NCBI GenBank assembly: GCA_008671135.1
Contig: RQAP01000002.1
Location: forward strand, 1-64,000
DNA from: Collinsella aerofaciens
GTDB lineage: Bacteria > Actinomycetota > Coriobacteriia > Coriobacteriales > Coriobacteriaceae
DNA length: 64,000 bases
Direction of reading: 5' to 3'
Shown: in pieces, positions 1 through 7,800 of the stretch
How the letters are laid out: every line of letters begins with the position of its first letter
Numbering within the stretch: the stretch's first letter is position 1
Position numbers and translations under genes: made by a program
The notes under the pieces: generated by a model
Databases searched by the model: none
The model's input: the letters and a program-made list of their open reading frames with translations, nothing else
What the model was told of the DNA's origin: nothing

Positions 1-66
1 GGATATGAGACTGAGCCGAAGGCGTCGACGACATGCCGGGGGCGGACCGGGACGGGTTCAACGGCA

Positions 67-102
67 GGCCCCGCCGACCGATTGCAAGCGGTCGGCGGGG
101 CC
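67..102. repeat. Perfect 14-bp stem-loop near the window edge
   Basis: Arms 67-80 and 89-102 pair perfectly around an 8-nt loop. No run of T follows on either strand, so a classical intrinsic terminator is not certain. It may end transcription of a gene lying left of the window. I see no gene in 1-298. Confidence 0.6.
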
Positions 103-175
103 ATTGTGGCTCTTGACAGCGGATTGGGTCATATGAGCGAGCGGTCGCCAGGGCGAACAAATTGGCATGAAAAGA

Positions 176-280
176 GGCGGCATTGACCTTCTGGTCATGC
201 CGCCGAAGTTGAAAGGCAGATTGCCGCTCTGGCGGGCTTGCAGCGTCGAGCAGTTACGGCGTTTGGTAAAACGCCGTAAC
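176..280 (-). terminator. Two-hairpin 3' element E1 (terminator of the lipoprotein gene)
   Basis: Read on the minus strand, this follows the lipoprotein stop at 299. Hairpin A (253-280) has 12-bp arms around a 4-nt loop. Hairpin B (176-204) has about 12 bp, an AGAA tetraloop and one bulge, and is followed by TCTTTT, as in an intrinsic terminator. The same two-hairpin layout, with a tail of about 40 nt identical in both, recurs after pyrE (3631-3733). Confidence 0.7.
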
Positions 281-298
281 GAACTACCGCGTAACCCC

Positions 299-856
299 CT
301 AGCTCAGCATTGCATCCATCATCTCGGAGTTGACGGAGTCGTCGGCAGACCACTCGCCGTCGTCGTTGCAGGTGTACTTGAAGATAACCGTGGTCTTCCT
401 GGGCTCGGTGGCCTTGGTCACATCGACCATAACCTGACCGGCCATCTTGTACAGCTCGTCATCGGAAGGAACCGTGTCAAGCGCGGCGACCTTCTCCTGA
501 TACTGGGTGGAGAAGTCCTCGACGATCTTGTTCATAGACTTGCAGGTGATAGAGACCTCGGCGGTCGCGACACCCTTGTCCTCGTCGACCGTCACGTCGC
601 CGATCTTGTAGTCAAAGCCCTCGAGATAGGTCTTGGCATACTCCTTGGGATCGATACCCAGCTGCTCGAACTCGTCGCCCGAAGCTTCCTCCAGACCAGA
701 AAGGAAGTCGTCGCCACCGTTCTTGACCTCGTCAAACTGAGTCGTAAGATCCTCGGTAATGAGTTCCTCGATCGAAGGGCCTCCGCAACCGGAAAGCAAG
801 ACCACGCATGCAACCAAGACGGCCATGAGGGGCGCAAGCAGCAGCTTCTTTTTCAT
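299..856 (-). CDS. Putative lipoprotein of unknown function
   Basis: 185 aa. The N-terminus has three lysines, a hydrophobic stretch and a lipobox L-S-G-C with Cys24, so lipidation and anchoring outside the membrane are expected. The mature part is acidic. It has a predicted alpha/beta look with no motif I recognise; it may be a DUF4878- or DUF5105-type lipoprotein, but I cannot settle that by eye. I chose the ATG at 854-856 because GGGAGG lies just upstream on the minus strand and the signal peptide begins there. A longer in-frame extension upstream lacks these features. The two-hairpin terminator E1 follows the stop. The gene appears to be monocistronic. Confidence 0.8.
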   Translation of the reverse strand: MKKKLLLAPLMAVLVACVVLLSGCGGPSIEELITEDLTTQFDEVKNGGDDFLSGLEEASGDEFEQLGIDPKEYAKTYLEGFDYKIGDVTVDEDKGVATAEVSITCKSMNKIVEDFSTQYQEKVAALDTVPSDDELYKMAGQVMVDVTKATEPRKTTVIFKYTCNDDGEWSADDSVNSEMMDAMLS

Positions 857-1092
857 GTTGTTCCTCCCAATAAGCGGCACCGTGCTTCCCAGACACGGCG
901 CACGTTGTAATAAGTAAGCCCATACTATCCACTTATGAACACCCTCGGCAACGCGAAGGCGTGGTCGGTTCGTTTTAGCGTCCGAACGGTTTGCAAGCCC
1001 GCCCAACGTGCAATAAAACGCTTCCCCACGGTGCAATAAAAAAGGTGGCCGGAAAACCCGACCACCCTTGCACATCCTTTGGACGCCGCAGT

Positions 1093-1629
1093 TTACTTGC
1101 GAACGACCTTAACGATGGCGTCACCGGCGGCGACGGCGGAGTCGGCCTCGACGGTAAGCTCGACATCGGCAAACTCGGCGGTGTTGGACACGGCCACCAC
1201 GACGCAGTCCTTGTAACCGGCAGCGGCGATCTTGGAGCGGTCGATCTTGAGTATGGGCTGGCCAGCCTTCACAACGTCGTCGGCCTTGACGAAGCCCTCG
1301 AAGCCATCGCCGTTCATGTTGACGGTATCGACGCCAACGTGCACCAGAACCTCGATGCCGCTATCGGACTGCAGACCCACGGCGTGACCCATGGTGACGG
1401 TCACCTTACCGTCGCAGGGAGCGTAGACCAGATCGTCCTCGGGCCACACGGCACAGCCCTTGCCCAGAACCTCGCCACCAAAGACGGGATCGGGCACGTC
1501 GGCCATCTTGATGACCTTGCCCTTGACGGGCGAGCACAGCACGTCGGCGCCGGCAGAAGCAGAGATGGAGGCCGGAGCAGCGGCAGCCGCGGGCTCAGCC
1601 TTCTTCTTGAACATATCAAACAGACCCAT
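1093..1629 (-). CDS. crr: PTS glucose-type EIIA (single domain)
   Basis: 178 aa, a soluble phosphocarrier that would take phosphate from HPr and pass it to an EIICB. The fold is recognisable from the P-x-x-G-K-V start of the EIIA-Glc domain and from two histidines: His82 in G-H-A-V-G-L and His97 in V-L-V-H-V-G-V-D-T-V, which match the phosphate-relay and phosphorylated histidines of E. coli Crr. Residues 11-28 form an Ala/Ser-rich linker, as seen when this domain is fused to other PTS domains, yet here it stands alone. The start is set by GAGGAG upstream of the ATG. No EIIBC or HPr gene is nearby, so its partner permease is elsewhere. Confidence 0.92.
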   Translation of the reverse strand: MGLFDMFKKKAEPAAAAAPASISASAGADVLCSPVKGKVIKMADVPDPVFGGEVLGKGCAVWPEDDLVYAPCDGKVTVTMGHAVGLQSDSGIEVLVHVGVDTVNMNGDGFEGFVKADDVVKAGQPILKIDRSKIAAAGYKDCVVVAVSNTAEFADVELTVEADSAVAAGDAIVKVVRK

Positions 1630-1678
1630 ACGTTTTCTCCTCTTGATTAAGCGCAACGTTGTGCGCATGCCTACGGTA

Positions 1679-1707
1679 ATTATAGTGCCAAATGGTTCAA
1701 ATGCTAA
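1679..1707 (-). promoter_or_regulatory. Probable promoter of the EIIA gene
   Basis: On the minus strand TTAGCA (1702-1707) and TATAAT (1679-1684) are separated by 17 bp and lie about 50 nt upstream of the start codon. Confidence 0.55.
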
Positions 1708-1903
1708 GGTGGGGACTCGAATCGCAAGCCCTTCTCGGTAGTGCTCGTGGGATGAGCATCTCCTTTGCATCGCGGTTCGATAAGCCGAGTATCGCCCACG
1801 CGCGGGACGGGCAGAAGCGGGCACGCCAAACCCGATACTTCTTTTCGCTCTCGAGTCCTGCCGCCGCCCCGTCCCTGACACTTCCTGATACCGACCGAAA
1901 CGT

Positions 1904-1939
1904 GCCAAAATAAACCTGTCCCTTTTTGGTAGGTTTGGC
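1904..1939. repeat. REP-like hairpin with GGGACAGGTTTATTTTGGC motif
   Basis: Imperfect inverted repeat with a 13-nt loop. Read on the minus strand it contains GGGACAGGTTTATTTTGGC, a motif that resembles bacterial REP sequences mobilised by RAYT transposases. This is recall of a motif type, not a database match. Apart from this, H1 and the operator region, the stretch 1710-2206 shows nothing else I can name. Confidence 0.45.
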
Positions 1940-1968
1940 GAGTGTGGATTTTCGGACGCTTAACTAAC

Positions 1969-2030
1969 GAGCGTGGATAATCTCCCACTTTGAGGCCGTC
2001 ACCGAGCCAAAAACGGGAGATTATCCGCTC
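1969..2030. repeat. Hairpin repeat H1 (upstream of fic)
   Basis: Long palindrome with the core stem GGATAATCTCCC / GGGAGATTATCC and a second inner stem. It is nearly the same as H2 (3406-3469), in direct orientation. H1 lacks two bases of the right arm, which leaves a bulge. Confidence 0.85.
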
Positions 2031-2084
2031 TCATTTTGGATAACCCCCCTTGTACCAAGCCGAGCTCCATGGTCAAGTAATAAC

Positions 2085-2180
2085 GACTTCTCATCATTAG
2101 ATTGTTTACATCAATTCTAATAACTATTTAATCCTTAAACTCGTTATTAGAATTGATATGATTGGCCTAATAACGAGTTT
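2085..2180 (+). promoter_or_regulatory. AT-rich operator region of the fic gene
   Basis: A perfect 15-bp inverted repeat (2110-2124 with 2143-2157) and further copies of a TAATAACGA(G/C) half-site at about 2086-2095 and 2168-2178 crowd the 120 bp before the start codon. This AT-rich patch differs sharply from the surrounding sequence. The Fic protein carries a C-terminal winged helix, so self-regulation at these sites is a reasonable inference. Confidence 0.6.
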
Positions 2181-2206
2181 CCGGCACTAAAGATATGGAG
2201 GGCGCG

Positions 2207-3379
2207 ATGCAAATCGAGGAGAACGGCCAGGGAACGCTCCGCAATAATCTATCGGGGAAATTGGCTTACTATTCGTTTTTTCCAACGCCCTTGCAATCAT
2301 TGAGGCAGCTAAACCTCACCGAGGAAACCTATCGCACGCTTTCCGCATGCTCACGAAAGCTTGGAGAGCTTGAAGGCATGCTCTACTTTGTTCCCAACGC
2401 CGATATGTATCTGACAATGTACGTGCGCAAAGAAGCACTCCTTTCTTCGCAAATTGAGGGAACCCAGTGCACGTTTGACGACCTACTTAGTCCATCGCAA
2501 ACACAACTCCATCATAAAGATGTCGCAGACGTCGTGAATTACGTCCGTGCTGTCGACCGCGGCGTAGAACTGCTCAAAAAGATGCCCTTGTGCACGAGAC
2601 TTCTTAGGCAAGTTCATGCGGTCCTGCTGGACGGAGTGCGCGGAACGGAGAAGAATCCAGGCGAGCTGCGCTCCTCACAAAACTGGATTGGCCCCTCAGG
2701 CTGCACCATTGCAACCGCATCGTTTGTCCCTCCAAACATTGAAGATTTGAGTAACACGCTCCAGGACCTCGAACGCTTTATCAATGAGCCTCAAGTCGAA
2801 ATGGATCCGATTGTGCGGGCGGCGCTCGTCCATTACCAATTTGAAACTGCCCATCCATTCCTAGACGGAAACGGTCGCCTGGGCAGGCTTCTCATTACAC
2901 TTATGCTCATCAATGATGGCGTTCTTCATTCTTGCTTGTTCTATCCATCGTTCCAGTTCAAGAAAAATCGAAGCGAGTACTACCGGCAACTCACATCCGT
3001 AAGAGAGAGAGGCACTTACGAGGAATGGATAGAGTTTTTCTGCAACAGTCTTCTCGAAAGTGCGAAGGACTCGGTAGGGTCTTTAAAAAACCTTGTTGAC
3101 CTCCATAACCGTTCCACAGCAACCATTACCGAAAATCTCGGAAGGACTGCTGCAAACGGGCAAAGGCTGTTGGGCATTCTTGAAGAGCACCCCATCGTCG
3201 ACACCGCATTCATCGCTGCCCAACTCGATATCGGCAGGAGTACCGCGAGCTCGCTCGTCAAATCATTTGAAGAATTGGGTATCCTCCGTCCGCTCGACGA
3301 GTCAAGACAGAGATACCGGCAGTACGGGTATGAAGAGTATCTTTCGATTCTCAGGGAAGACGCCGAGCCGATTAGATAG
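2207..3379 (+). CDS. Fic family protein with C-terminal winged helix
   Basis: 390 aa. The Fic motif H-P-F-L-D-G-N-G-R-L-G-R (residues 216-227) is intact, including the catalytic His, so AMP transfer to a target protein is expected. The N-terminal region has the inhibitory motif S-x-x-x-E-G (S80 to G85), typical of Fic proteins held off by their own alpha-inh helix (class II). After the Fic core, residues of about 305-370 look like a winged-helix DNA-binding domain. An ATG 12 nt upstream (2195) is possible. I prefer 2207 because GGAGGG sits just before it, while 2195 has no ribosome site. The gene has lower GC than its neighbours. It is flanked by the direct repeats H1 and H2, which suggests a transferred cassette. 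Confidence 0.9.
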   Translation: MQIEENGQGTLRNNLSGKLAYYSFFPTPLQSLRQLNLTEETYRTLSACSRKLGELEGMLYFVPNADMYLTMYVRKEALLSSQIEGTQCTFDDLLSPSQTQLHHKDVADVVNYVRAVDRGVELLKKMPLCTRLLRQVHAVLLDGVRGTEKNPGELRSSQNWIGPSGCTIATASFVPPNIEDLSNTLQDLERFINEPQVEMDPIVRAALVHYQFETAHPFLDGNGRLGRLLITLMLINDGVLHSCLFYPSFQFKKNRSEYYRQLTSVRERGTYEEWIEFFCNSLLESAKDSVGSLKNLVDLHNRSTATITENLGRTAANGQRLLGILEEHPIVDTAFIAAQLDIGRSTASSLVKSFEELGILRPLDESRQRYRQYGYEEYLSILREDAEPIR

Positions 3380-3405
3380 GCATCGCAACCCAGGCAAATT
3401 AAAGC

Positions 3406-3469
3406 GAGCGTGGATAATCTCCCACTTTGAGCCTGCACACAGGCCAAAAACGGGAGATTATCCACGCTC
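3406..3469. repeat. Hairpin repeat H2 (downstream of fic)
   Basis: Perfect 18-bp outer arms (GAGCGTGGATAATCTCCC and its complement) enclose an inner stem. It starts 27 bp after the fic stop and could end its transcript. It is the direct-repeat partner of H1 at 1969-2030. Confidence 0.85.
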
Positions 3470-3478
3470 ATTCCTGAG

Positions 3479-3507
3479 TAGTCATTTATGAACGTCCCCA
3501 ATGACTA
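3479..3507. repeat. 13-nt-loop REP, copy R1
   Basis: TAGTCATT / AATGACTA arms enclose a 13-nt loop which on the minus strand reads GGGGACGTTCATA. Other copies are at 9531, 9580, 27990 and 36413. Confidence 0.8.
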
Positions 3508-3534
3508 GTCCGGCAACGCCGATGTTTCGGCAAC

Positions 3535-3619
3535 GACAGCGAGCGAGCCGCATTCGGAGCAAGACGACGCCGCAGGTAGAGAACGGACAGCGAGCGAGTC
3601 GCATTTGAGACAAGGTGAC
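3535..3619 (+). repeat. Imperfect direct repeat, two 34-bp units
   Basis: Units at 3535-3568 and 3586-3619 share GACAGCGAGCGAG and about 27 of 34 positions. Function is unknown. The rest of 3380-3730 is filled by H2, R1 and element E2, and holds no gene. Confidence 0.55.
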
Positions 3620-3630
3620 GTGAAACGAAA

Positions 3631-3733
3631 GGGCGCTGACCTTCTGGTCGCGCCCTTGAAGTTGAACGTCAGATTGTCCAAATGCGGCCCGCGCAGCGTC
3701 GAGCAGTTACGGCGTTTGGTAAAACGCCGTAAC
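3631..3733 (-). terminator. Two-hairpin 3' element E2 (terminator of pyrE)
   Basis: Minus-strand hairpin A (3706-3733) abuts the pyrE stop codon. Hairpin B (3631-3655) ends in TTTCGTTT. Layout, AGAA loop and tail match E1. The outer stem of hairpin B differs in sequence from E1 but still pairs (GGGCGC/GCGCCC against GGCGGCAT/ATGCCGCC). Confidence 0.7.
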
Positions 3734-4413
3734 TAACGTGCTCCGTACTGCTCGTAGTAGGCGTCGATGGCGGTCTTGAGCTCGTCGTCGATGACAACCT
3801 TGCCGTCGATCTCGTGGTTGTAGAGGGTCTCGACGACCTCAGCCATGGAGACGATGCTCGCGACGGGGAAACCGTACTTGGCCTCGATCTCCTTCTGCGC
3901 GGTGGTCACACCGCCCTTGCCGACCTCCATGCGGTTGAGGGACACGATCAGGCCCTTGATCTCGACATCGGCAGCAGCCTTGACCTTGGGATAGGTCTCG
4001 TCGATGGACTTGCCGCTGGTGGTAACGTCCTCGACCATGACCACACGGTCGCCGTCCTTGGGCTCATAACCCAGCAGGTTGCCCTTATCGGCACCGTGGT
4101 CCTTGGCCTCCTTGCGGTCGCAGCAGTACTTGACCTCCTTGCCGTACAGCTCGTGGTAGGCAATTGCGGTCACGACGGCCAGCGGAATACCCTTGTAGGC
4201 CGGTCCAAACAGCACATCAAAGTCGTCGCCAAAGTTATCGTGGATGGCCTGGGCGTAATACTCGCCCAGCTTCTTGAGCTGATAGCCCGTCACGTAAGCG
4301 CCGGCGTTCATAAAGAACGGGGACTGACGGCCGCTCTTGAGCGTAAAGCTGCCGAACTTAAGAACGTCGGACTCGACCATAAACTTGATGAACTCTTGCT
4401 TGTAAGCCTCCAT
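3733..4413 (-). CDS. pyrE: Orotate phosphoribosyltransferase
   Basis: 226 aa, normal length for the longer PyrE form. It joins orotate and PRPP to give OMP in pyrimidine synthesis, in the cytosol. The PRPP-binding motif V-V-M-V-E-D-V-T-T-S-G-K-S is at residues 124-136, and the N-terminal substrate region F-T-L-K-S-G-R-x-S-P-F-F is intact. The start codon is preceded by GAGGAG. It is not in an operon with other pyr genes here. It ends in the structured element E2, and the divergent region upstream is shared with the mgtA promoter. Confidence 0.97.
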   Translation of the reverse strand: MEAYKQEFIKFMVESDVLKFGSFTLKSGRQSPFFMNAGAYVTGYQLKKLGEYYAQAIHDNFGDDFDVLFGPAYKGIPLAVVTAIAYHELYGKEVKYCCDRKEAKDHGADKGNLLGYEPKDGDRVVMVEDVTTSGKSIDETYPKVKAAADVEIKGLIVSLNRMEVGKGGVTTAQKEIEAKYGFPVASIVSMAEVVETLYNHEIDGKVVIDDELKTAIDAYYEQYGAR

Positions 4414-4543
4414 GCGGGCTCCTCTCGTGATCGCGTACGTGCCTTCCAGTTTAGCGCAGGCGAAGCGTCGATGCGGGCGCGCTTTGGAGCCACGGCATTC
4501 TGTAAAGGCTTTGTCAGGGGGAATGGTTTTCCGAACAATGGGG

Positions 4544-4572
4544 TTGACATGGCAAACCCCCTCATCAAGAAT
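4544..4572 (+). promoter_or_regulatory. Probable promoter of the mgtA leader
   Basis: TTGACA (4544-4549), a 17-bp spacer and AAGAAT (4567-4572). It would give a leader of about 270 nt before mgtA that includes the short ORF at 4640 and a hairpin CCGCAAAGG / CCTTTGTGG near 4737-4765. The -10 box is weak, as expected for a regulated gene. Confidence 0.5.
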
Positions 4573-4639
4573 ACGGGCGGATTAAAAAGGGGTACGAGAT
4601 ACCCAAAGCGCGCTGCGCTCAGCCTTTAGGAGGTGTGCC

Positions 4640-4711
4640 ATGGAAGGCAGTCCTAGTCGAAAAACCTGCATGTCGCCCTCGGCACGCCGCGAGGACTCCG
4701 CACACGCATAA
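4640..4711 (+). CDS. Putative 23-aa leader peptide upstream of mgtA
   Basis: A short reading frame of 23 codons starts at an ATG with an ideal AGGAGG six bases upstream (4628-4633), a better ribosome site than many genes here have. The peptide is basic and hydrophilic and holds three prolines or proline-adjacent serines. It lies between the predicted promoter and the Mg2+ ATPase gene. In Salmonella, a proline-containing leader peptide (MgtL) controls mgtA through ribosome stalling in low Mg2+. Sharing that logic is an inference from position, since the peptide sequence is not similar. Confidence 0.5.
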   Translation: MEGSPSRKTCMSPSARREDSAHA

Positions 4712-4850
4712 ACGCCACCGGCAGATCGCCAAAACCACCGCAAAGGCGCGCTGCACCCTTTGTGGGCTCAAGAGCTTGACGTGAGCGACATCTAGGTTTT
4801 TTGAAGCAAATACGACACGTACGCTAACTCCCCTCAACAAGGAGGACCCT

Positions 4851-7619
4851 ATGCTGATGATCAAAACCGTCACGGTACTCGAAGCCATCTCCAAGCGCCG
4901 CCGCACGGCGCGCCCTGCCGCTCATACCGGCCTGTCCAAGAACACCATATTCGCCGCCACCCATAGTGCCGAGGACGCCCTCGTACTGCTTGACGCCACG
5001 GCAAACGGCCTCACCGTCGAGCAGGCAACTGAGCGCCTGAACGCCGTCGGCCCCAACACCATCGAGGCAACGACCAAAACGCTCGCCCGCCGCATCGCCG
5101 ACGCGTTCATCGATCCCTTCGCCGGCATCCTCGCCGCGCTCGCGCTGGTCTCGCTCTACATCGACGTGCTCGCCGTGCCCGAGCCGCAGCGCGACCCCTC
5201 CACGGTCATCGTCATCGGCATCATGCTGCTGGTATCGGGCGGCATGAAGTTTATCCAGGAAGCCCGCAGCGGCAATGCGGCAGAGGCCCTCAAGGACCTG
5301 GTCTCCAACACTTGCACCGCCCTGCGCGACGGCGAGCGCATCGAGATCCCCTTCGACGAGCTCGTCCCCGGCGATGTAATCCGCCTCTCTGCCGGCGATA
5401 TGGTGCCGGCAGATGCCCGCATCATCACCGCGCGCGACCTGTTTGTGATCGAGTCCGCACTCACCGGCGAGAGCGAGGCCGTCGAGAAGACCACCGCCGC
5501 CACCGTCGTCGAGGGCGCCGACGGCTCCGCACTGCCACTCTCTGCCTGCAAGAACATCGTCTTTACCGGCACCTCCGTGCAAAACGGCGCCGCCATGGCG
5601 CTTGTCGTTGCCACCGGCTCGGACACCTACCTGGGCGGCATCGCCAAGATGCTCAACGGGCGCGGCGAAAAAAGCGCGTTTGACCGCGGCGTCTCGAGCG
5701 TCTCCATGCTGCTGGTGCGCCTGATGCTCGTTATGGCGCCGGCCGTCTTTGCCATCAACGCCGCCACCAAGGGCAACGTCATCGACGCGCTGCTGTTCGC
5801 CACGAGCGTGGCCGTGGGCATCACGCCGCAGATGCTTCCCGTCATCGTGACCACGAGCCTGTCGCAGGGCGCCAAGGACCTCGCCCGTCGCCAGGTTATC
5901 GTCAAGGAGCTGCCGGCGATTCAAAACCTCGGAGCGATGGACGTCCTGTGCTGCGACAAGACCGGCACCCTCACCGAAGACCGCATCGTGCTCGAGCGCT
6001 ACCTCAACACCGATGGCAACGAGGACGCGCGCGTGCTGCGCCATGCGTTTTTGAACAGCTTCTTCCAGACCGGCCTCAAAAATCTTATCGACCTGGCCGT
6101 AATCGACCGTGCCGATGTGACACCCTCGACCGTCGCACCCGATTCCATGCTGGGCCAGAGCCTGCGCGACCGCTACGCCAAGGTCGACGAGGTTCCCTTC
6201 GATTTCTCGCGCCGTCGCCTGAGCGTAGTTGTCGCCGACGCCCAAGGCAAAACCCAGATGGTTACCAAGGGCGCCGCCGAGGAAATGCTCGAGATCTGCT
6301 CCTTTGTCGAGATCGATGGCATCGCTCAGCCGCTCACCGACGAGAAGCTCGCCCAGATTCGCAAGCAGATCGCCGGACTTAACGCCGAGGGCCTACGCGT
6401 AATTGCCGTGGCGCAGAAGACCAATCCGCGCTGCGTGGGCGAGTTTGGCATCGCCGACGAGTGCGACATGGTGCTGATGGGCTTTTTGGCCTTCCTCGAT
6501 CCGCCCAAAGCAAGTGCCGCGGGCGCCGTCGCCACCCTCGAGGCCAAGGACGTGGCGGTCAAGGTCCTAACCGGCGACAACGACCGCGTCGCCGCCACCG
6601 TCTGCGAGCAGATTGGTATCGATGCGAGCAACGTCTTGCTCGGCTCCGAGATCGATGCGCTCGATGACGCCGAACTTGCCGAGCGCGCCGAGAAAACCCA
6701 CCTCTTCGCCAAGCTCTCGCCGCTGCAGAAGGCGCGCCTGGTACGTGTCATGCGCGAGATGCTCGGCCACACCGTGGGCTTTATGGGCGACGGCATCAAC
6801 GACGCCGCCGCCATGCGTGCGAGCGATTGCGGCATCTCGGTCGATTCGGCCGTCGATATTGCCAAGGAATCCGCCGATATCATCTTGCTTCAGAAGGACC
6901 TGGGCGTGCTCGAGCGCGGCATCATCGAAGGCCGCCGCACTTACGGCAACCTGCTCAAGTACCTCAAGACCACGGTGAGCTCCAACTTTGGCAATGTGCT
7001 GTCCGTGACCGTCGCGAGCCTGTTCTTGCCGTTTTTGCCCATGAGCGCCCTGCAGCTGGTGCTGCTGTCGCTGGTCTACGAGATCGTGTGCATCGCGCTG
7101 CCGTGGGACACCGTCGATGACGCCTGGACTGCCCGCCCGCGTGCCTGGGACGCCGCGTCCATCAAGGGCTTTATGCTCGAGCTGGGCCCCGTGAGCTCGC
7201 TGTTTGACATCGTGACCTTCGCCGCGCTCTTCTTTGTCGTGTGCCCCGCCGCCGTGGACGCAAGCTGGTCCGAGCTTGCCGCCGCGGGCGACGTCGCGGG
7301 TATGGTGACCTTTGCTGCGCTCTTCCAGAGCGGCTGGTTTGTCGAGTCCATGTGGTCGCAGACACTCGTGGTCCACATGTTGCGCTCCCCGCATCTGCCG
7401 AGCCCGCGCGACCACGCCGCGCCCGCATTGTGCGTTCTTACCGTGCTGGGCCTGGCGCTCGTCACCTGGCTGCCGGCAAGCCCCATCGCCGATGCGCTCG
7501 GCCTCATGCCGCTGCCCACGAGCTTTTTTGGGCTGCTCATTGGCATCGTTACCGCCTATATCGCGCTCACCCAGCTGGCAAAGCGCCGCTACATTGCCCG
7601 CCACGGCGAGCTGCTGTAG
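4851..7619 (+). CDS. mgtA: Mg2+-importing P-type ATPase (MgtA/MgtB type)
   Basis: 922 aa, full length for a P3B ATPase that brings Mg2+ into the cell. Visible parts are the actuator motif T-G-E-S (205-208), the phosphorylation site D-K-T-G-T-L-T with Asp369, the hinge G-D-G-I-N-D-A (646-652), and about ten membrane segments. The last group of segments (about 700-915) is typical of MgtA rather than of Ca2+ pumps. The start at 4851 follows AAGGAGGA. The gene is alone, preceded by a long leader with a small ORF, which suggests control by Mg2+ level. A second, unrelated Mg2+ system is encoded at 24.6-27.7 kb. Confidence 0.95.
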   Translation: MLMIKTVTVLEAISKRRRTARPAAHTGLSKNTIFAATHSAEDALVLLDATANGLTVEQATERLNAVGPNTIEATTKTLARRIADAFIDPFAGILAALALVSLYIDVLAVPEPQRDPSTVIVIGIMLLVSGGMKFIQEARSGNAAEALKDLVSNTCTALRDGERIEIPFDELVPGDVIRLSAGDMVPADARIITARDLFVIESALTGESEAVEKTTAATVVEGADGSALPLSACKNIVFTGTSVQNGAAMALVVATGSDTYLGGIAKMLNGRGEKSAFDRGVSSVSMLLVRLMLVMAPAVFAINAATKGNVIDALLFATSVAVGITPQMLPVIVTTSLSQGAKDLARRQVIVKELPAIQNLGAMDVLCCDKTGTLTEDRIVLERYLNTDGNEDARVLRHAFLNSFFQTGLKNLIDLAVIDRADVTPSTVAPDSMLGQSLRDRYAKVDEVPFDFSRRRLSVVVADAQGKTQMVTKGAAEEMLEICSFVEIDGIAQPLTDEKLAQIRKQIAGLNAEGLRVIAVAQKTNPRCVGEFGIADECDMVLMGFLAFLDPPKASAAGAVATLEAKDVAVKVLTGDNDRVAATVCEQIGIDASNVLLGSEIDALDDAELAERAEKTHLFAKLSPLQKARLVRVMREMLGHTVGFMGDGINDAAAMRASDCGISVDSAVDIAKESADIILLQKDLGVLERGIIEGRRTYGNLLKYLKTTVSSNFGNVLSVTVASLFLPFLPMSALQLVLLSLVYEIVCIALPWDTVDDAWTARPRAWDAASIKGFMLELGPVSSLFDIVTFAALFFVVCPAAVDASWSELAAAGDVAGMVTFAALFQSGWFVESMWSQTLVVHMLRSPHLPSPRDHAAPALCVLTVLGLALVTWLPASPIADALGLMPLPTSFFGLLIGIVTAYIALTQLAKRRYIARHGELL

Positions 7620-7723
7620 CAAGTAGACGGAAAACACCCTGCCAGCTGCCGTTGCCACTACCACAGCTGCCAACGCCGCTGCCGTTGCCTCTGCCGCCGC
7701 CGCAGTCTATCCCCTCAGCAATT

Positions 7724-7782
7724 GCGGTGAAATAGTTCCTGTTTAAAGCCCCGTGACTTTAATTTAGGGACTATTCCACCGC
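7724..7782. repeat. Long imperfect hairpin after mgtA
   Basis: Arms of about 25 nt (GCGGTGAAATAGTTCCT side and AGGGACTATTCCACCGC side) pair with few mismatches. It lies between the convergent mgtA and LuxR genes, so it may act as a shared transcript end, although no T-run follows. It resembles REP-type hairpins carrying AGGGAC. Confidence 0.6.
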
Positions 7783-7800
7783 GACTTATTGGGAGATTAG

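Noticed and set aside
167..910. Plus-strand open frame opposite the lipoprotein gene
   Set aside because: It lies antisense to a gene with signal peptide, lipobox and ribosome site, and it runs through the E1 terminator.
1696..1730. Minus-strand piece like the 3' end of a tRNA (TTCGAGTCCCC ... TTAGCA)
   Set aside because: The T-stem does not pair, and no matching acceptor 5' half lies upstream. It overlaps the EIIA promoter. Probably chance.
4824..6245. 473-codon minus-strand open frame opposite mgtA
   Set aside because: Antisense to a clearly conserved P-type ATPase. The composition is that of a shadow frame (Gly/Asp/His/Ala-rich).
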